A DNA stretch of 43,824 bases. Source: Rubellimicrobium roseum (GTDB lineage Bacteria; Pseudomonadota; Alphaproteobacteria; Rhodobacterales; Rhodobacteraceae). The notes beneath the pieces were generated by a model. The model searched no databases, was not told where the DNA came from, and saw only the letters and a program-made list of their open reading frames with translations. The position numbers and the translations under genes were made by a program. This document shows, piece by piece, positions 8,236-16,517 of this stretch. Location of the stretch: NCBI RefSeq assembly GCF_006152145.1, contig NZ_VDFV01000031.1:1-43824 (forward strand). Direction: 5' to 3'. Position 1 is the stretch's first letter. Each line of letters opens with the position of its first letter.

Positions 8236-8567
8236 GGGTCCCTCCTGTCGATACCAGACCTCACGATGCCGGACCCTCGGCCCGGGCGGGATGACGAGTT
8301 CGTGACCAGGCGACCGCCGTCGGAGCGGGCGCGGCTCCGCGCCGCCTGAAGGGCCGTCACCCCGATCACAAAAAGACGGCATGATCGCTCGGGTCGCCAG
8401 TCATGTTCATCCTGCGACCCTCGCCGCCGGCCTCCCGGTCGGTGCGGGACCCGGCCGGCGCTTCTCCGCGGCCCTCGGTCCTCACGATGGCGACCATTTG
8501 GGGGACGCTGGGCGCGCTCGCGCTCGTCGATCACCACCGCCCGATCTAGGCCGAGTGCCGTCATCCC
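8236..8567. other. Intergenic stretch without recognised gene
   Basis: About 330 bp between the DUF6152 start and the first hydrolase remnant. Short open frames exist on both strands, but none shows a recognisable motif, a ribosome-binding site with a plausible start, or a repeat. It probably holds the promoter of the leftward pair and further eroded sequence belonging to the decayed block to its right. Confidence 0.4.
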
Positions 8568-8845
8568 TTGGTAGTCCGGTTCTTTGACTTTGAGGGCCTC
8601 CGCCTCCCTGACCTTGAGCGCGGGACCGGCTCGCCGGTCGTGCTCTCGAACGGGAACGGTGGGATGATCCAGGGTTTTCTGTCGCGCGGCCCGGTGGGTG
8701 AGGCGGCGCTCCGGCATTGCTTCTTCGCCTTCGATGGACCGGGCCTCGGCTACAGCGACCGGCCGCGCGTCACGGTCTGGACCCAGGGGGCGGAGGCAAC
8801 TTCCTAGCGGCCGTCCTGCAGCGGCTCGGCCGTCCTCGTGGGCTA
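8568..8845 (+). pseudogene. Alpha/beta-hydrolase fragment
   Basis: About 80 codons read GSPVVLSNGNGGMIQGFLSRG...FFAFDGPGLGYSDRPR. This matches the oxyanion-hole and strand-4 region of alpha/beta hydrolases of the haloalkane-dehalogenase-like type (usually HGNG..IQDF and FDRPGxGxSxRP). The usual HGNG reads SNGNG. The frame then shifts: WTQGAEA continues in another frame as NFLAAVLQRLG. The nucleophile elbow and the rest of the domain are absent. It directly abuts a galactonate dehydratase fragment, so a deletion joined two gene remnants. Confidence 0.65.
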
Positions 8846-8870
8846 CAGGGAAGAGGACGCCTTGGGCGGG

Positions 8871-9317
8871 ACGCGCCTGCGCAACCGGTCCGAGTTCAAG
8901 CACCTCTTCGAGCGGCGCATCGCGCAGGTGATCAACTCCGACCCGGCTCATGTGGGTGGGATCAGCAAAACGGTTCGGATCGGGAACTGGGCCGAGGCCT
9001 ACGACGTCGCGCTCGCGCCGCATTGCCCGGTGGGGCCCATCGCGCTCGCGGCTTGCCTCCGGGTGGACGCCGTCTGCCACGACGCCTCTATCCAGGAGCA
9101 GTCACGGGGCATCCACTACAACGCCGGAGGCGAGGTTACGGACAACCTGCTGCCCGGCCATGACCTGATCCTGCGGGACGGGTTTCTCCATATCCCCACG
9201 GGGCCGGGCCTCGGGATCGAGGTGGACGAGGCCGCTGTAAAGCGGGCGGCGCAGGTCGGCCACCGCTGGCGCGCGCCGCTCTGGCGCCATCGGGTCGGGT
9301 CCATCGCCGGATGGTGA
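8871..9317 (+). pseudogene. 3' half of a D-galactonate dehydratase gene (enolase superfamily)
   Basis: The translation matches the C-terminal half of DgoD: FKHLFERRIAQVINSDPAHVGGISKTVRI, AEAYDVALAPHCPVGPIALAACLRVDAV, QEQSRGIHYN, GPGLGIEVDEAAVKRAA and HRWRAPLWRH. The enzyme dehydrates D-galactonate to 2-dehydro-3-deoxy-D-galactonate and is normally about 380 residues. The capping domain and first half of the barrel, including the metal-binding acids, are missing, so it is not functional. Its stop overlaps the start of the next remnant (ATGGTGA at 9311-9317), as in an intact operon. The fragment itself is in one open frame, so the truncation may be more recent than the decay of its neighbours. 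Confidence 0.85.
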
Positions 9318-10058
9318 CGGGGGTTCATTGCGTGCTCTTCGCGCTCTGGGCCTCGCAGGAACGGCTTGACCGTGGCGCGATGCGGGCTCAGGCGGACTAT
9401 GTGCGGGCGAACGGGCCGACGGGATCGTAATCCTGGTGCTCGCCACCGAGGTGGGCCGGCTGTCGCTGGCCGAGAAGCGCACGGCCATCGCCTGGGCGGC
9501 CGAGGACGCGGGCGGGCTGCCGCTGTCCGTCACCGTGGCCGCGAACCCGATGACGGAGCAGCGGGAGATTCTGCGCGCCGACGAGGACGCCGGGGCCGCC
9601 CTCGCCATCCTGCATCCGCCGCTGACGGGAGCTACGGGGCGGCGGAGTACATCGAGGCCTTCGCCCGGGTGGGGGAGGGGGCGGCGCTGCCTCTCGCCAT
9701 CCAGAACGCGCCCAGTACCTGGGGCGGTCGCTGTCGGGGGTGGACGTGGCCGCGCTGCGGGCATGGATGCCGAGCCTGACCGGTGTGAAGGCCGAGACCT
9801 CGGCTGTGGGCCTGGCCGGGTTCATCGCGGCCCTGGGCGATGGGATCACCGTGCTGAACGGACGTGGGGCCCAGAGATAACAGACTGTCTGCGCGTGGAG
9901 TGCCAGGGCTTCATCGTCGCCCCTATGTCCTGTCCGGCGTGGGCCGTTGCTGGCGCGCCTGGATCGCGGGGGGACTGGCGATCCACGACCCTACCCCGGC
10001 GCTGCGCCACACCGAGGCCGGCCTCCGGCTGGTCCGGCGCTGGGCTGCCGGCGCGTGA
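9311..10058 (+). pseudogene. Broken dihydrodipicolinate-synthase/KDG-aldolase family gene
   Basis: From ATG 9311 the frame reads MVTGVHCVLFALWASQERLDRGAMRAQADYVRANG and then hits a stop. It continues in another frame as LATEVGRLSLAEKRTAIAWAAEDAGGLPLSVTVAANPMTEQ, then SYGAAEYIEAFARVGEGAALPLAIQNAP, then LSGVDVAALRAWMPSLTGVKAETSAVGLAGFIAALGDGITVLNGRG. These are successive blocks of a DapA-family aldolase; LTGVKAE carries the Schiff-base Lys position. At least three frameshifts inactivate it. Together with the galactonate dehydratase remnant it suggests a former sugar-acid pathway (dehydration, then retro-aldol cleavage). The last ~150 bp are the least certain part. Confidence 0.75.
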
Positions 10059-10072
10059 TGGCGGCTTCCACT

Positions 10073-10107
10073 TTGTCCAACATAGTTATTGACATTGTCC
10101 GACAATG
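10073..10107. promoter_or_regulatory. GntR/FCD-type double operator over a TTGACA box
   Basis: Bases 10093-10107 (CATTGTCCGACAATG) form a perfect 15-bp palindrome. Its core TTGTCCGACAA fits the FadR-subfamily consensus TNGTNNNACNA. A second, imperfect copy, TTGTCCAACAT, sits at 10073-10083, centred 22 bp (about two helical turns) upstream. A consensus -35 box TTGACA (10089-10094) overlaps the edge of the palindrome. The site lies 35 bp before the GntR-family gene, so autorepression of the operon is the simplest reading. Confidence 0.75.
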
Positions 10108-10142
10108 AGCGAGGCTGCAGGTGGAATAGCCCCGGACGTCGC

Positions 10143-10853
10143 ATGGTCGCTTCCCTGCACATAGCCAGTCCTGAGACGCGCGTCGGGCATGACGTGATGG
10201 ACGGCTTGGTGGCGCTGGTGAGCGCCGAAGGGCTGAAGCCCGGGGATCGCCTGCCGCCAGAGACGGAGCTGGCTCGCCGCCTGGGCGTGGGGCGTCACAG
10301 GCTTCGCGAGGTCCTGACCGCTTGGGCGCGAGTGGGGATCGTGAGCCGCAACAAGGGTGCCGGGACGGTCCTGGCCGCGCCGATCACCGGGCGGACGCTG
10401 GCGCTCCCCCTGGCCGTCACGCTGGAAGCCGAGAGCCTGCTGCGCACGCTCGCCGTCCGGCGCCCGCTCGAGATCGAGGCGGTGCGGCTGGCGGCCCGGG
10501 ACGCCGCCCCGACAAGCCGGGACCGGATCACGGCCCGCATGCTCGACCTGATGGTGATCTTCGATGGCGGCGGCGACTGGCGCGCGGCCGATCGGGCCTT
10601 CCACGCCGCCATTCACGAGGCTACCGGCAATCCGCTGTTCGGCCAGATCATCGGCCAGCTCCAGCGCGCCTTCGACGAGGTCTACGCCACCCCGTTCGGG
10701 ATGCCGCAGCTCGGGTCGTCCACGATCCCGATGCACCGCCCCCTGGCCGAGGCCGTGGTCGCCGGACGGGCAGACGAGGCGGCCGACTGGATGGCCCGCA
10801 TCCTCGAAGACACCGAGGCGGCCGCCCGCGCGGTCATGGAAGGACACCGATGA
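10143..10853 (+). CDS. GntR-family regulator, FCD (FadR-type) subfamily
   Basis: A 236-residue regulator. The winged HTH spans about residues 15-78 (LKPGDRLPPETELARRLGVGRHRLREVLTAWARVGIVSRNKGAGTVL). The helical FCD effector domain follows from about residue 95, with ADRAFHAAIHEATGNPLF and MHRPLAEAVVAGRADEAADWM. FCD domains usually bind a metal and a small organic or sugar acid; here the last canonical His appears replaced (MARIL). ATG 10143 was chosen because an earlier TTG would run through the operator. The next gene overlaps by 4 bp (ATGA), so the regulator is co-transcribed with the transport operon. The upstream galactonate-type remnants suggest the effector may have been a sugar acid. 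Confidence 0.88.
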   Translation: MVASLHIASPETRVGHDVMDGLVALVSAEGLKPGDRLPPETELARRLGVGRHRLREVLTAWARVGIVSRNKGAGTVLAAPITGRTLALPLAVTLEAESLLRTLAVRRPLEIEAVRLAARDAAPTSRDRITARMLDLMVIFDGGGDWRAADRAFHAAIHEATGNPLFGQIIGQLQRAFDEVYATPFGMPQLGSSTIPMHRPLAEAVVAGRADEAADWMARILEDTEAAARAVMEGHR

Positions 10854-12007
10854 CGGGCCCTCTGTCCATCGCCACCCGCCTGACGAAGCCCTGGAGCGAT
10901 GGGGCGGGACCGATCACGCCGCCGATCCAGCAGACCTCGCTCTTTGCCTTCGACGACTACGCGGCCTTCGAGGCGCGCATGATGGGAGCGTCGGACGAGC
11001 CGCTCTATACCCGCGTGCAGAACCCCACCGTCGCGGCCTTCGAATCCATGATGGCCGACTTGGAGGGCGGGGCGGCGGCGGTGGCCTTCGCCAGCGGCAT
11101 GGGGGCGATCTCGGCGACGCTCCTGGCCCTGGCCCTGGCGCGGCCCGGCGCGCGCGTGGCCTGCGTCGAGCACGTCTATCCCGACGCCTACCGGCTTCTG
11201 GAGCGGGTGCTGCGACCCATGGGGGTCGAGGTCAGCTATCACTCGCCCGAGGCCTTCGCGGAGGACGCGGAGCTGCTTCGGGGCGTGGACGTGGCCTATC
11301 TCGAAAGCCCCACCTCGATGGTGCTGGACGTCATCGACCTGCCACGCGCGGCCGCCCATGCGAGGCGCCATGGAACGATGACGGTGCTGGACAACTCCTG
11401 GGCGACGCCGGTCCACCAGCGCCCGATCGAGTCGGGGATCGACGTCGTGGTCCATTCGGCATCGAAATACATCTCCGGCCATTCGGACACGGTAGCCGGC
11501 GTGGTCGTGGGAACGGCCGAGGTGGTGGGTAAGATCCGCGACCTGACGCTGCCGCTCTTGGGCGCCAAGCTCGCGCCCTTCGAGGCCTGGCTGCTGGTCC
11601 GGGGCCTCAGGACGCTGGTGCCGCGCATGCGGATGCACGAAGCGACGGCAAACCTGTTCGTGGACCGGCTGGCCCGCCGGCCCGAGGTGACGCGGGTCCG
11701 GTCGCCGGGGCCGAACGCGACGCCGGGGCTGACCGGGCGGTCGGGCCTCCTGTCCATCGAACTGGCCGAAGGGATCGACATTCCCCGCCTTGCAGATGGT
11801 CTGAAGCATTTCCGCCTGGGCGTGAGCTGGGGCGGGTTCGAGAGCCTAATCGTTCCCGCAGCGATCACGCTGAAGCAGTCGGGCGAGAAGAACGCCCCGC
11901 AGCGCTTTGGCGTGAGCCCGCGCCTCGTGCGCCTGTCGCTCGGGCTGGAGGACGCCGAGGACCTCTGGGCCGATCTCGCCGCCGCGCTGGAGGTGGCTGC
12001 CGCCTGA
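10850..12007 (+). CDS. Cys/Met-metabolism PLP-dependent enzyme (cystathionine beta-lyase-like)
   Basis: A 385-residue fold-type I PLP enzyme of the MetB/MetC family. Visible are YTR (residues 53-55, phosphate contact from the partner subunit), ASGMGAISATLLAL (PLP phosphate loop), D181 in VLDNSWATP, and K206 in SASKYISGHSD, the expected PLP Schiff-base lysine. Family members eliminate or replace groups at C-beta or C-gamma of cystathionine and related amino acids. It is coupled to the GntR gene upstream and followed 58 bp later by a sugar-type ABC importer, an unusual partner for this enzyme. It may act on an imported amino-acid conjugate; the substrate is unknown. Confidence 0.85.
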   Translation: MTGPLSIATRLTKPWSDGAGPITPPIQQTSLFAFDDYAAFEARMMGASDEPLYTRVQNPTVAAFESMMADLEGGAAAVAFASGMGAISATLLALALARPGARVACVEHVYPDAYRLLERVLRPMGVEVSYHSPEAFAEDAELLRGVDVAYLESPTSMVLDVIDLPRAAAHARRHGTMTVLDNSWATPVHQRPIESGIDVVVHSASKYISGHSDTVAGVVVGTAEVVGKIRDLTLPLLGAKLAPFEAWLLVRGLRTLVPRMRMHEATANLFVDRLARRPEVTRVRSPGPNATPGLTGRSGLLSIELAEGIDIPRLADGLKHFRLGVSWGGFESLIVPAAITLKQSGEKNAPQRFGVSPRLVRLSLGLEDAEDLWADLAAALEVAAA

Positions 12008-12065
12008 ACAAACGACAAGCACGGCCCGCCAAGAGGCCGCCCGTACCAACCCAAGGGAGTTACAC

Positions 12066-13331
12066 ATGACGATGCGAACCGGACTGCTTTCCAGCGCCGC
12101 GCTGGCGCTCATGACCGGCGGGGCCTGGGCCGCCGACCTGACCCTGGTCGAGGTCATCACCTCGCCCGAGCGGACCGAGATCCTGGAGCAACTGGTCTCC
12201 GCTTGGGAGCAGGAGACCGGCCACACGGTCGAGATCGTGAGCCTGCCCTGGGGGCAGGCCTTCGAGACGCTGGCGACCATGGTGGCCGGCGGCGACATCC
12301 CCGACGTGGTGGAGATGCCCGACCGCTGGCTCGCGCAGTATTCGGCGGCGGGGCAGCTCGTGGACCTCGGGCCCTATGTGGCCGAGTGGGAGCATGGCGG
12401 CACGCTGACCGAGCAGACGGTGCGGATGGGCAGCATGACCGCCGCCCAGAAGCTGGAGCAGATCCCCTATGGGTTCTACCTGCGCGCCATGTTCTACAAC
12501 AAGGACCTGCTGGAGCAGGCGGGCGTGGCCGAGCCGCCCCGCACCATGGAGGAGTTCGTCGCCGCCGCGAAGGCCGTGAGCGAGATGGAAGGCAAGTCGG
12601 GCTACTGCCTGCGGGGTGGTCCCGGCGGCACCAACGGCTGGATGATGTTCGCGGCCGCGATGAACGACAGCCCCGAGTTCTTCACCGAGGACGGCCAGTC
12701 CACGATCAACCAGCCCGGCTCGGTCGCGGGGCTCCAGATGCTGATCGACCTTTACACGTCGGGCGCCGCGCCGCGCGACAGCATCAACTGGGGCTTCAAC
12801 GAGATCGTGGCGGGCTTCTACTCGGGCACCTGCGCTTTCCTCGACCAGGACCCCGACGCGCTGATCGGGATCGCGGACCGGATGGACCCCGAGAGCTTCG
12901 CCGTCATGCCCATGCCGGTGGGGCCGGGGGGGCGTGCCTTCCCGACCATCGGCTACGCCGGCTGGTCGATCTTCAACGCGACCGAGTTCCCGGACGAGTC
13001 CTGGAGTCTCGTGGCGCACCTGTCCTCGCCCGAGTCCAACTCGGTCTGGGCCCAGCGGGTGGGGGTCATCCCGATCCACCAGGGCGCCGACCAGGACCCG
13101 TTCTTCCGGACCGAGCAGTTCGCCGGCTGGTTCGAGGAGCTCAACAACCCCGACACCTACATCCCGCTGTCGATGCCGTCGTACCTCGAAGGCTTCGGCT
13201 ACTTCGCCGACCAGCTCTCCATCGAGACGGCGCAGCAGGCGCTCTTGGGCGAGATCACGGCGCAGGAGATGGCCGACCAGTGGGCCGAATACCTGACGGC
13301 AGAATATGCAAAGTATCAGGAGGCCAATTGA
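12066..13331 (+). CDS. CUT1-type ABC transporter, substrate-binding protein
   Basis: A 421-residue periplasmic binding protein (MalE/UgpB-like) with a signal peptide (MTMRTGLLSSAALALMTGGAWA). Typical landmarks are LEQLVSAWEQETGHTVEIVSLPW, MVAGGDIPDVVEM, IPYGFYLRAMFYNKDLLEQAGVAEPPRTMEEFVAAAKAV and FPTIGYAGWSIFNAT. This cluster delivers oligosaccharides, polyols or glycerophosphates to a MalFG-type permease. A ribosome-binding site (AAGGGAG) precedes ATG 12066. Its stop overlaps the TTG start of the next permease. Ligand not predictable by eye. Confidence 0.92.
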   Translation: MTMRTGLLSSAALALMTGGAWAADLTLVEVITSPERTEILEQLVSAWEQETGHTVEIVSLPWGQAFETLATMVAGGDIPDVVEMPDRWLAQYSAAGQLVDLGPYVAEWEHGGTLTEQTVRMGSMTAAQKLEQIPYGFYLRAMFYNKDLLEQAGVAEPPRTMEEFVAAAKAVSEMEGKSGYCLRGGPGGTNGWMMFAAAMNDSPEFFTEDGQSTINQPGSVAGLQMLIDLYTSGAAPRDSINWGFNEIVAGFYSGTCAFLDQDPDALIGIADRMDPESFAVMPMPVGPGGRAFPTIGYAGWSIFNATEFPDESWSLVAHLSSPESNSVWAQRVGVIPIHQGADQDPFFRTEQFAGWFEELNNPDTYIPLSMPSYLEGFGYFADQLSIETAQQALLGEITAQEMADQWAEYLTAEYAKYQEAN

Positions 13332-14260
13332 GCGCGGCCCTGGCCGACGCCTCCGGGGAACCCCGGGGGCGATTCGCCCGCGTCTATGGGGCGCTGGTGG
13401 TGGAGCCGTGGCTCTACCTCCTGCCCTCGCTCCTGCTGATCGGGCTGGTGATGCTGGTGCCCTTGGCCATCGGCCTCAGCTACTCGTTCCGCGAGTTCAA
13501 CCTGCTTCGCCCCGGCGCAGCCGAATGGGTGGGGCTGCGCAACTATCGCGACCTGTGGAGCGATCCGCAGTTCTGGCGCGCGCTGCGCAACACGTTGATC
13601 TGGACGGGGGCGAGCGTGGTCCTCCAGTTCGCCCTAGGGCTCGGGCTCGCTCTCCTGCTGAACACGCAGTTCCATGGCAAGCGGATCGTACAGGCGCTGG
13701 TCTTCCTGCCCTGGGCGGTGCCGACCTTCCTGACCGCGCTCACCTTCTCCTGGCTGCTCAACCCGGTGATCGGGCCCGTGCCCCACTGGCTCTTTGCGCT
13801 GGGCCTCATTGAGGAGCCGTACAACATCCTCGGCAACCCCGACACGGCGCTCTGGGGGCCCATCCTCGCGAATGTGTGGTACGGCGTGCCGTTCTTTGCC
13901 ATCACCCTGCTGGCCGCGTTGTCCGCCATCCCGGGCGAGCTCTATGAGGCCGCCGAGATCGACGGCGCCTCGGCTTGGCAGACGTTCACGAAGATCACTC
14001 TACCGTTCCTCGCACCCATGATCGCCATAACGGTGATGCTGAGGGCGATCTGGATCGCCAACTTCGCCGACCTCATCTACGTGATGACCGGCGGCGGTCC
14101 CGCCAACTCGACGCAGATCCTGTCGTCCTACATTTTCACCACGGCCTTCCGCCGGCTCGACTTCGGCCACGCGTCGGCCGTGGCGGTCGTCCTGCTTCTT
14201 CTTCTCATGGTCTATGCGGCGCTCCTGCTGGTGGTGCGGTCGCGGCTGGTGCGCCACTGA
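13328..14260 (+). CDS. CUT1-type ABC transporter permease (MalF/UgpA-like)
   Basis: A 310-residue inner-membrane permease with about six helices. The EAA coupling loop reads IPGELYEAAEIDGASAWQTFTKITLPFLAP. Other landmarks are LVEPWLYLLPSLLLIGLVMLVPLAIGLSYSF and NTLIWTGASVVLQFALGLGLALLLN. The proposed TTG start at 13328 overlaps the binding-protein stop (TTGA); the open frame extends upstream, but only antisense-like sequence lies there. It ends in TGATG with the second permease. It forms the channel with that permease. Confidence 0.9.
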   Translation: MSAALADASGEPRGRFARVYGALVVEPWLYLLPSLLLIGLVMLVPLAIGLSYSFREFNLLRPGAAEWVGLRNYRDLWSDPQFWRALRNTLIWTGASVVLQFALGLGLALLLNTQFHGKRIVQALVFLPWAVPTFLTALTFSWLLNPVIGPVPHWLFALGLIEEPYNILGNPDTALWGPILANVWYGVPFFAITLLAALSAIPGELYEAAEIDGASAWQTFTKITLPFLAPMIAITVMLRAIWIANFADLIYVMTGGGPANSTQILSSYIFTTAFRRLDFGHASAVAVVLLLLLMVYAALLLVVRSRLVRH

Positions 14261-15099
14261 TGGCGGCGCTGGGCCGCCCCAACCCGGTCCTCGTGGCGGG
14301 CAAGTACCTCGCCGTCGCCGCCTATGTGGCCTTTGCGCTGTTCCCGCTTTACTGGCTCGTGAAAATCGCGGTGACGCCCGACCGGCTGATCTATTCCGAG
14401 GGGACGCGCTACTGGCCCTCGACGGCCACCTGGGACAACTTCCGCGCCGTCCTCGCCTCGGATTTCCTCCAGTTCTTCGTGAACTCCGTGATCGTGTCGC
14501 TGTCCACGGCGGCGATCACGGCCCTGATCGCGGCGGGGGGCGGCTATGCCTTCTCGCGGTTTCAGTTCCGCGGGAAGCGCTGGGTCGTGGCGTTCCTGCT
14601 CCTGACGCAGATGTTCCCGCTCCTGATGATCATCGCGCCGATCTACCGGATCGTCGCTGGGCTTGGACTGCTCAATACGCTCCCAAGCCTGATCGTCGTC
14701 TACACGGCGTTCAACATCCCCTTCGCCATCTTCCTGATGCAGTCCTTCTTCGACGGCATACCCAAGGACCTGGAGGAGGCCGCGATGATGGATGGCTGCA
14801 CGCGAATGCAGGCGTTGCGCAAGGTGATCCTGCCGCTGACGCTGCCGGGCCTGGGGGCCACGCTGGGCTTCGTCTTCACCGCCGCCTGGTCCGAGATCCT
14901 GTTCGCGCTGATGCTGATCCGGGACGATGACCGCATGACCTTCCCGGTGGGTCTCCTCAACTTCGTGTCCAAGTTCTCGGTCGACTGGGGGCAGATGATG
15001 GCCGCGGGCGTTCTGGCGCTGATCCCGTCCTGCCTCTTCTTCGCATTCATCCAACGCTACCTCGTGCAGGGGCTCACCTCCGGCGCGGTGAAGGGCTAG
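14260..15099 (+). CDS. CUT1-type ABC transporter permease (MalG/UgpE-like)
   Basis: A 279-residue permease with about six helices. The N-terminal [24 protein letters not shown] and the loop [35 protein letters not shown] (EAA motif) are typical of the MalG branch. The start codon ATG 14260 overlaps the stop of the first permease by one base. The ATPase gene starts 5 bp after its stop, so the three membrane and ATPase genes form one translational unit. Confidence 0.9.
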   Translation: MAALGRPNPVLVAGKYLAVAAYVAFALFPLYWLVKIAVTPDRLIYSEGTRYWPSTATWDNFRAVLASDFLQFFVNSVIVSLSTAAITALIAAGGGYAFSRFQFRGKRWVVAFLLLTQMFPLLMIIAPIYRIVAGLGLLNTLPSLIVVYTAFNIPFAIFLMQSFFDGIPKDLEEAAMMDGCTRMQALRKVILPLTLPGLGATLGFVFTAAWSEILFALMLIRDDDRMTFPVGLLNFVSKFSVDWGQMMAAGVLALIPSCLFFAFIQRYLVQGLTSGAVKG

Positions 15100-15103
15100 A
15101 CAC

Positions 15104-16147
15104 ATGGCAAGCATCGAACTGAGCGGCATCGCCAAGGTTTACGGGCACGTCGAGGTTCTCCGCGACGTGGACCTCGTCGTGAACGACGGGGAGTTCGTGG
15201 TGCTCGTGGGGCCTTCAGGCTGCGGCAAGTCCACGCTGCTGCGCATGATCGCGGGGCTGGAGCCCATCTCGTCCGGGCAGCTCGCCATCGGAGGGCGTCG
15301 GATGAACGAAGTGCCGCCGCGCGCCCGCGACATCGCCATGGTCTTCCAGAGCTACGCGCTCTACCCGCACATGACCGTTGCGCGGAACATGGGCTTTCCC
15401 ATGGAGATCGCACGTCGGCCCAAGGCGGAGCGTCAAGGGCCAGTCGCGCGGGCGGCCGAGGTGCTGGGCCTGCAGAACCTTCTCGAACGCTATCCGCGCG
15501 CGCTGTCCGGCGGTCAGAGGCAGCGTGTCGCGATGGGTCGCGCCATCGTTCGCGCGCCCGCCGCCTTCCTGTTCGACGAGCCCTTATCGAACCTCGACGC
15601 TGCGCTGCGGGTCGAGATGCGGCTCGAGATCGCACGGCTGCATCGCCGGCTCGGAACGACAACCGTCTATGTGACCCACGATCAAGTCGAGGCCATGACG
15701 CTCGCGGACCGGATCGTGGTGATGAACGCGGGCCAGATCCAGCAGGTGGGCACACCCATGGATTTGTACGAGCGGCCAGCCAACCGCTTCGTGGCGGAGT
15801 TCATCGGCTCGCCCGCCATGAACATCATCGAGGGAACCCCAGTGCCCGGCGGCCTCCGCATCGCGGAGGGCATCGTCTGGCCAGCTCCCTCGAATGTGAC
15901 GGCGCTGGGCGTCCGCCCCGAGAATCTGAGCCTCGCGCCCAGCAGCGTCCCAGGCCTTCCGGCGGAGATCCAGATCGTCGAGCGCCTTGGGTCCGACACC
16001 AACCTTTATTGCGAGACGCGGGACAACGGCATCCTGCTGGCACGGGTACATGGCAACCTCGACCTCGGCGTCGGGGCTCGCATCACGCTATGGCCCGACC
16101 CATTGCGGTTGCACGCCTTTGACGCGCAGGGGAGGCGCATCGGCTGA
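15104..16147 (+). CDS. CUT1-type ABC transporter ATPase (UgpC/MalK family)
   Basis: A 347-residue ATPase. Walker A GPSGCGKST is at residues 36-44, the Q-loop in VFQSYALYPHMTV, the signature LSGGQRQR at 134-141, Walker B FLFDEPLSNLD from 155, and the switch His in YVTHDQVEAMTLADRI. The C-terminal part (FIGSPAMNIIEG, LGVRPENLSL) is the OB-like regulatory domain of MalK/UgpC proteins. It is the last gene of the GntR-PLP-transporter operon. Its codon use becomes slightly less GC-extreme toward the 3' end. Confidence 0.93.
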   Translation: MASIELSGIAKVYGHVEVLRDVDLVVNDGEFVVLVGPSGCGKSTLLRMIAGLEPISSGQLAIGGRRMNEVPPRARDIAMVFQSYALYPHMTVARNMGFPMEIARRPKAERQGPVARAAEVLGLQNLLERYPRALSGGQRQRVAMGRAIVRAPAAFLFDEPLSNLDAALRVEMRLEIARLHRRLGTTTVYVTHDQVEAMTLADRIVVMNAGQIQQVGTPMDLYERPANRFVAEFIGSPAMNIIEGTPVPGGLRIAEGIVWPAPSNVTALGVRPENLSLAPSSVPGLPAEIQIVERLGSDTNLYCETRDNGILLARVHGNLDLGVGARITLWPDPLRLHAFDAQGRRIG

Positions 16148-16517
16148 TATCCGTCTCTCGTTTCGAAGCTCAGTGGCCAGTACCGTATCAGTCAAACGCA
16201 CTCTCGTGCGGCTTGTCCCAGGCTGAGCCGCCTCGTCCTGCCCCTGCCTGGTCCGAAGCGGCCCGTCTTGAAGCGTGAGGCCCTCGAATGGCTGACACTG
16301 AAGTCGGTCCGATAACCATCATGCTGCCGACCCGGGCCGGTGGGGCGGTAGGCCCTGCGCGTCGAGGGTCCTGGGCACGCGTTCAAGCATCCGCCTGGCA
16401 GCGGTTGTGAGCCGAGGGACTCCGTAGCCGGCCAAGGCAGGGTCAAGGGCCTACGAGTCTCTTGCTCGACTCGACGGCCCCGCGGCTGGTGCCTTGGCCG
16501 CTCGGAGCGCTACACCC
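16148..16517. other. Convergent intergenic region, no gene recognised
   Basis: These 370 bp lie between the ends of the rightward ATPase gene and the leftward LacI gene. Open frames on both strands are short or lack recognisable motifs. Terminators for both operons are expected here, but no strong hairpin with a T-run was found by eye. Confidence 0.4.
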
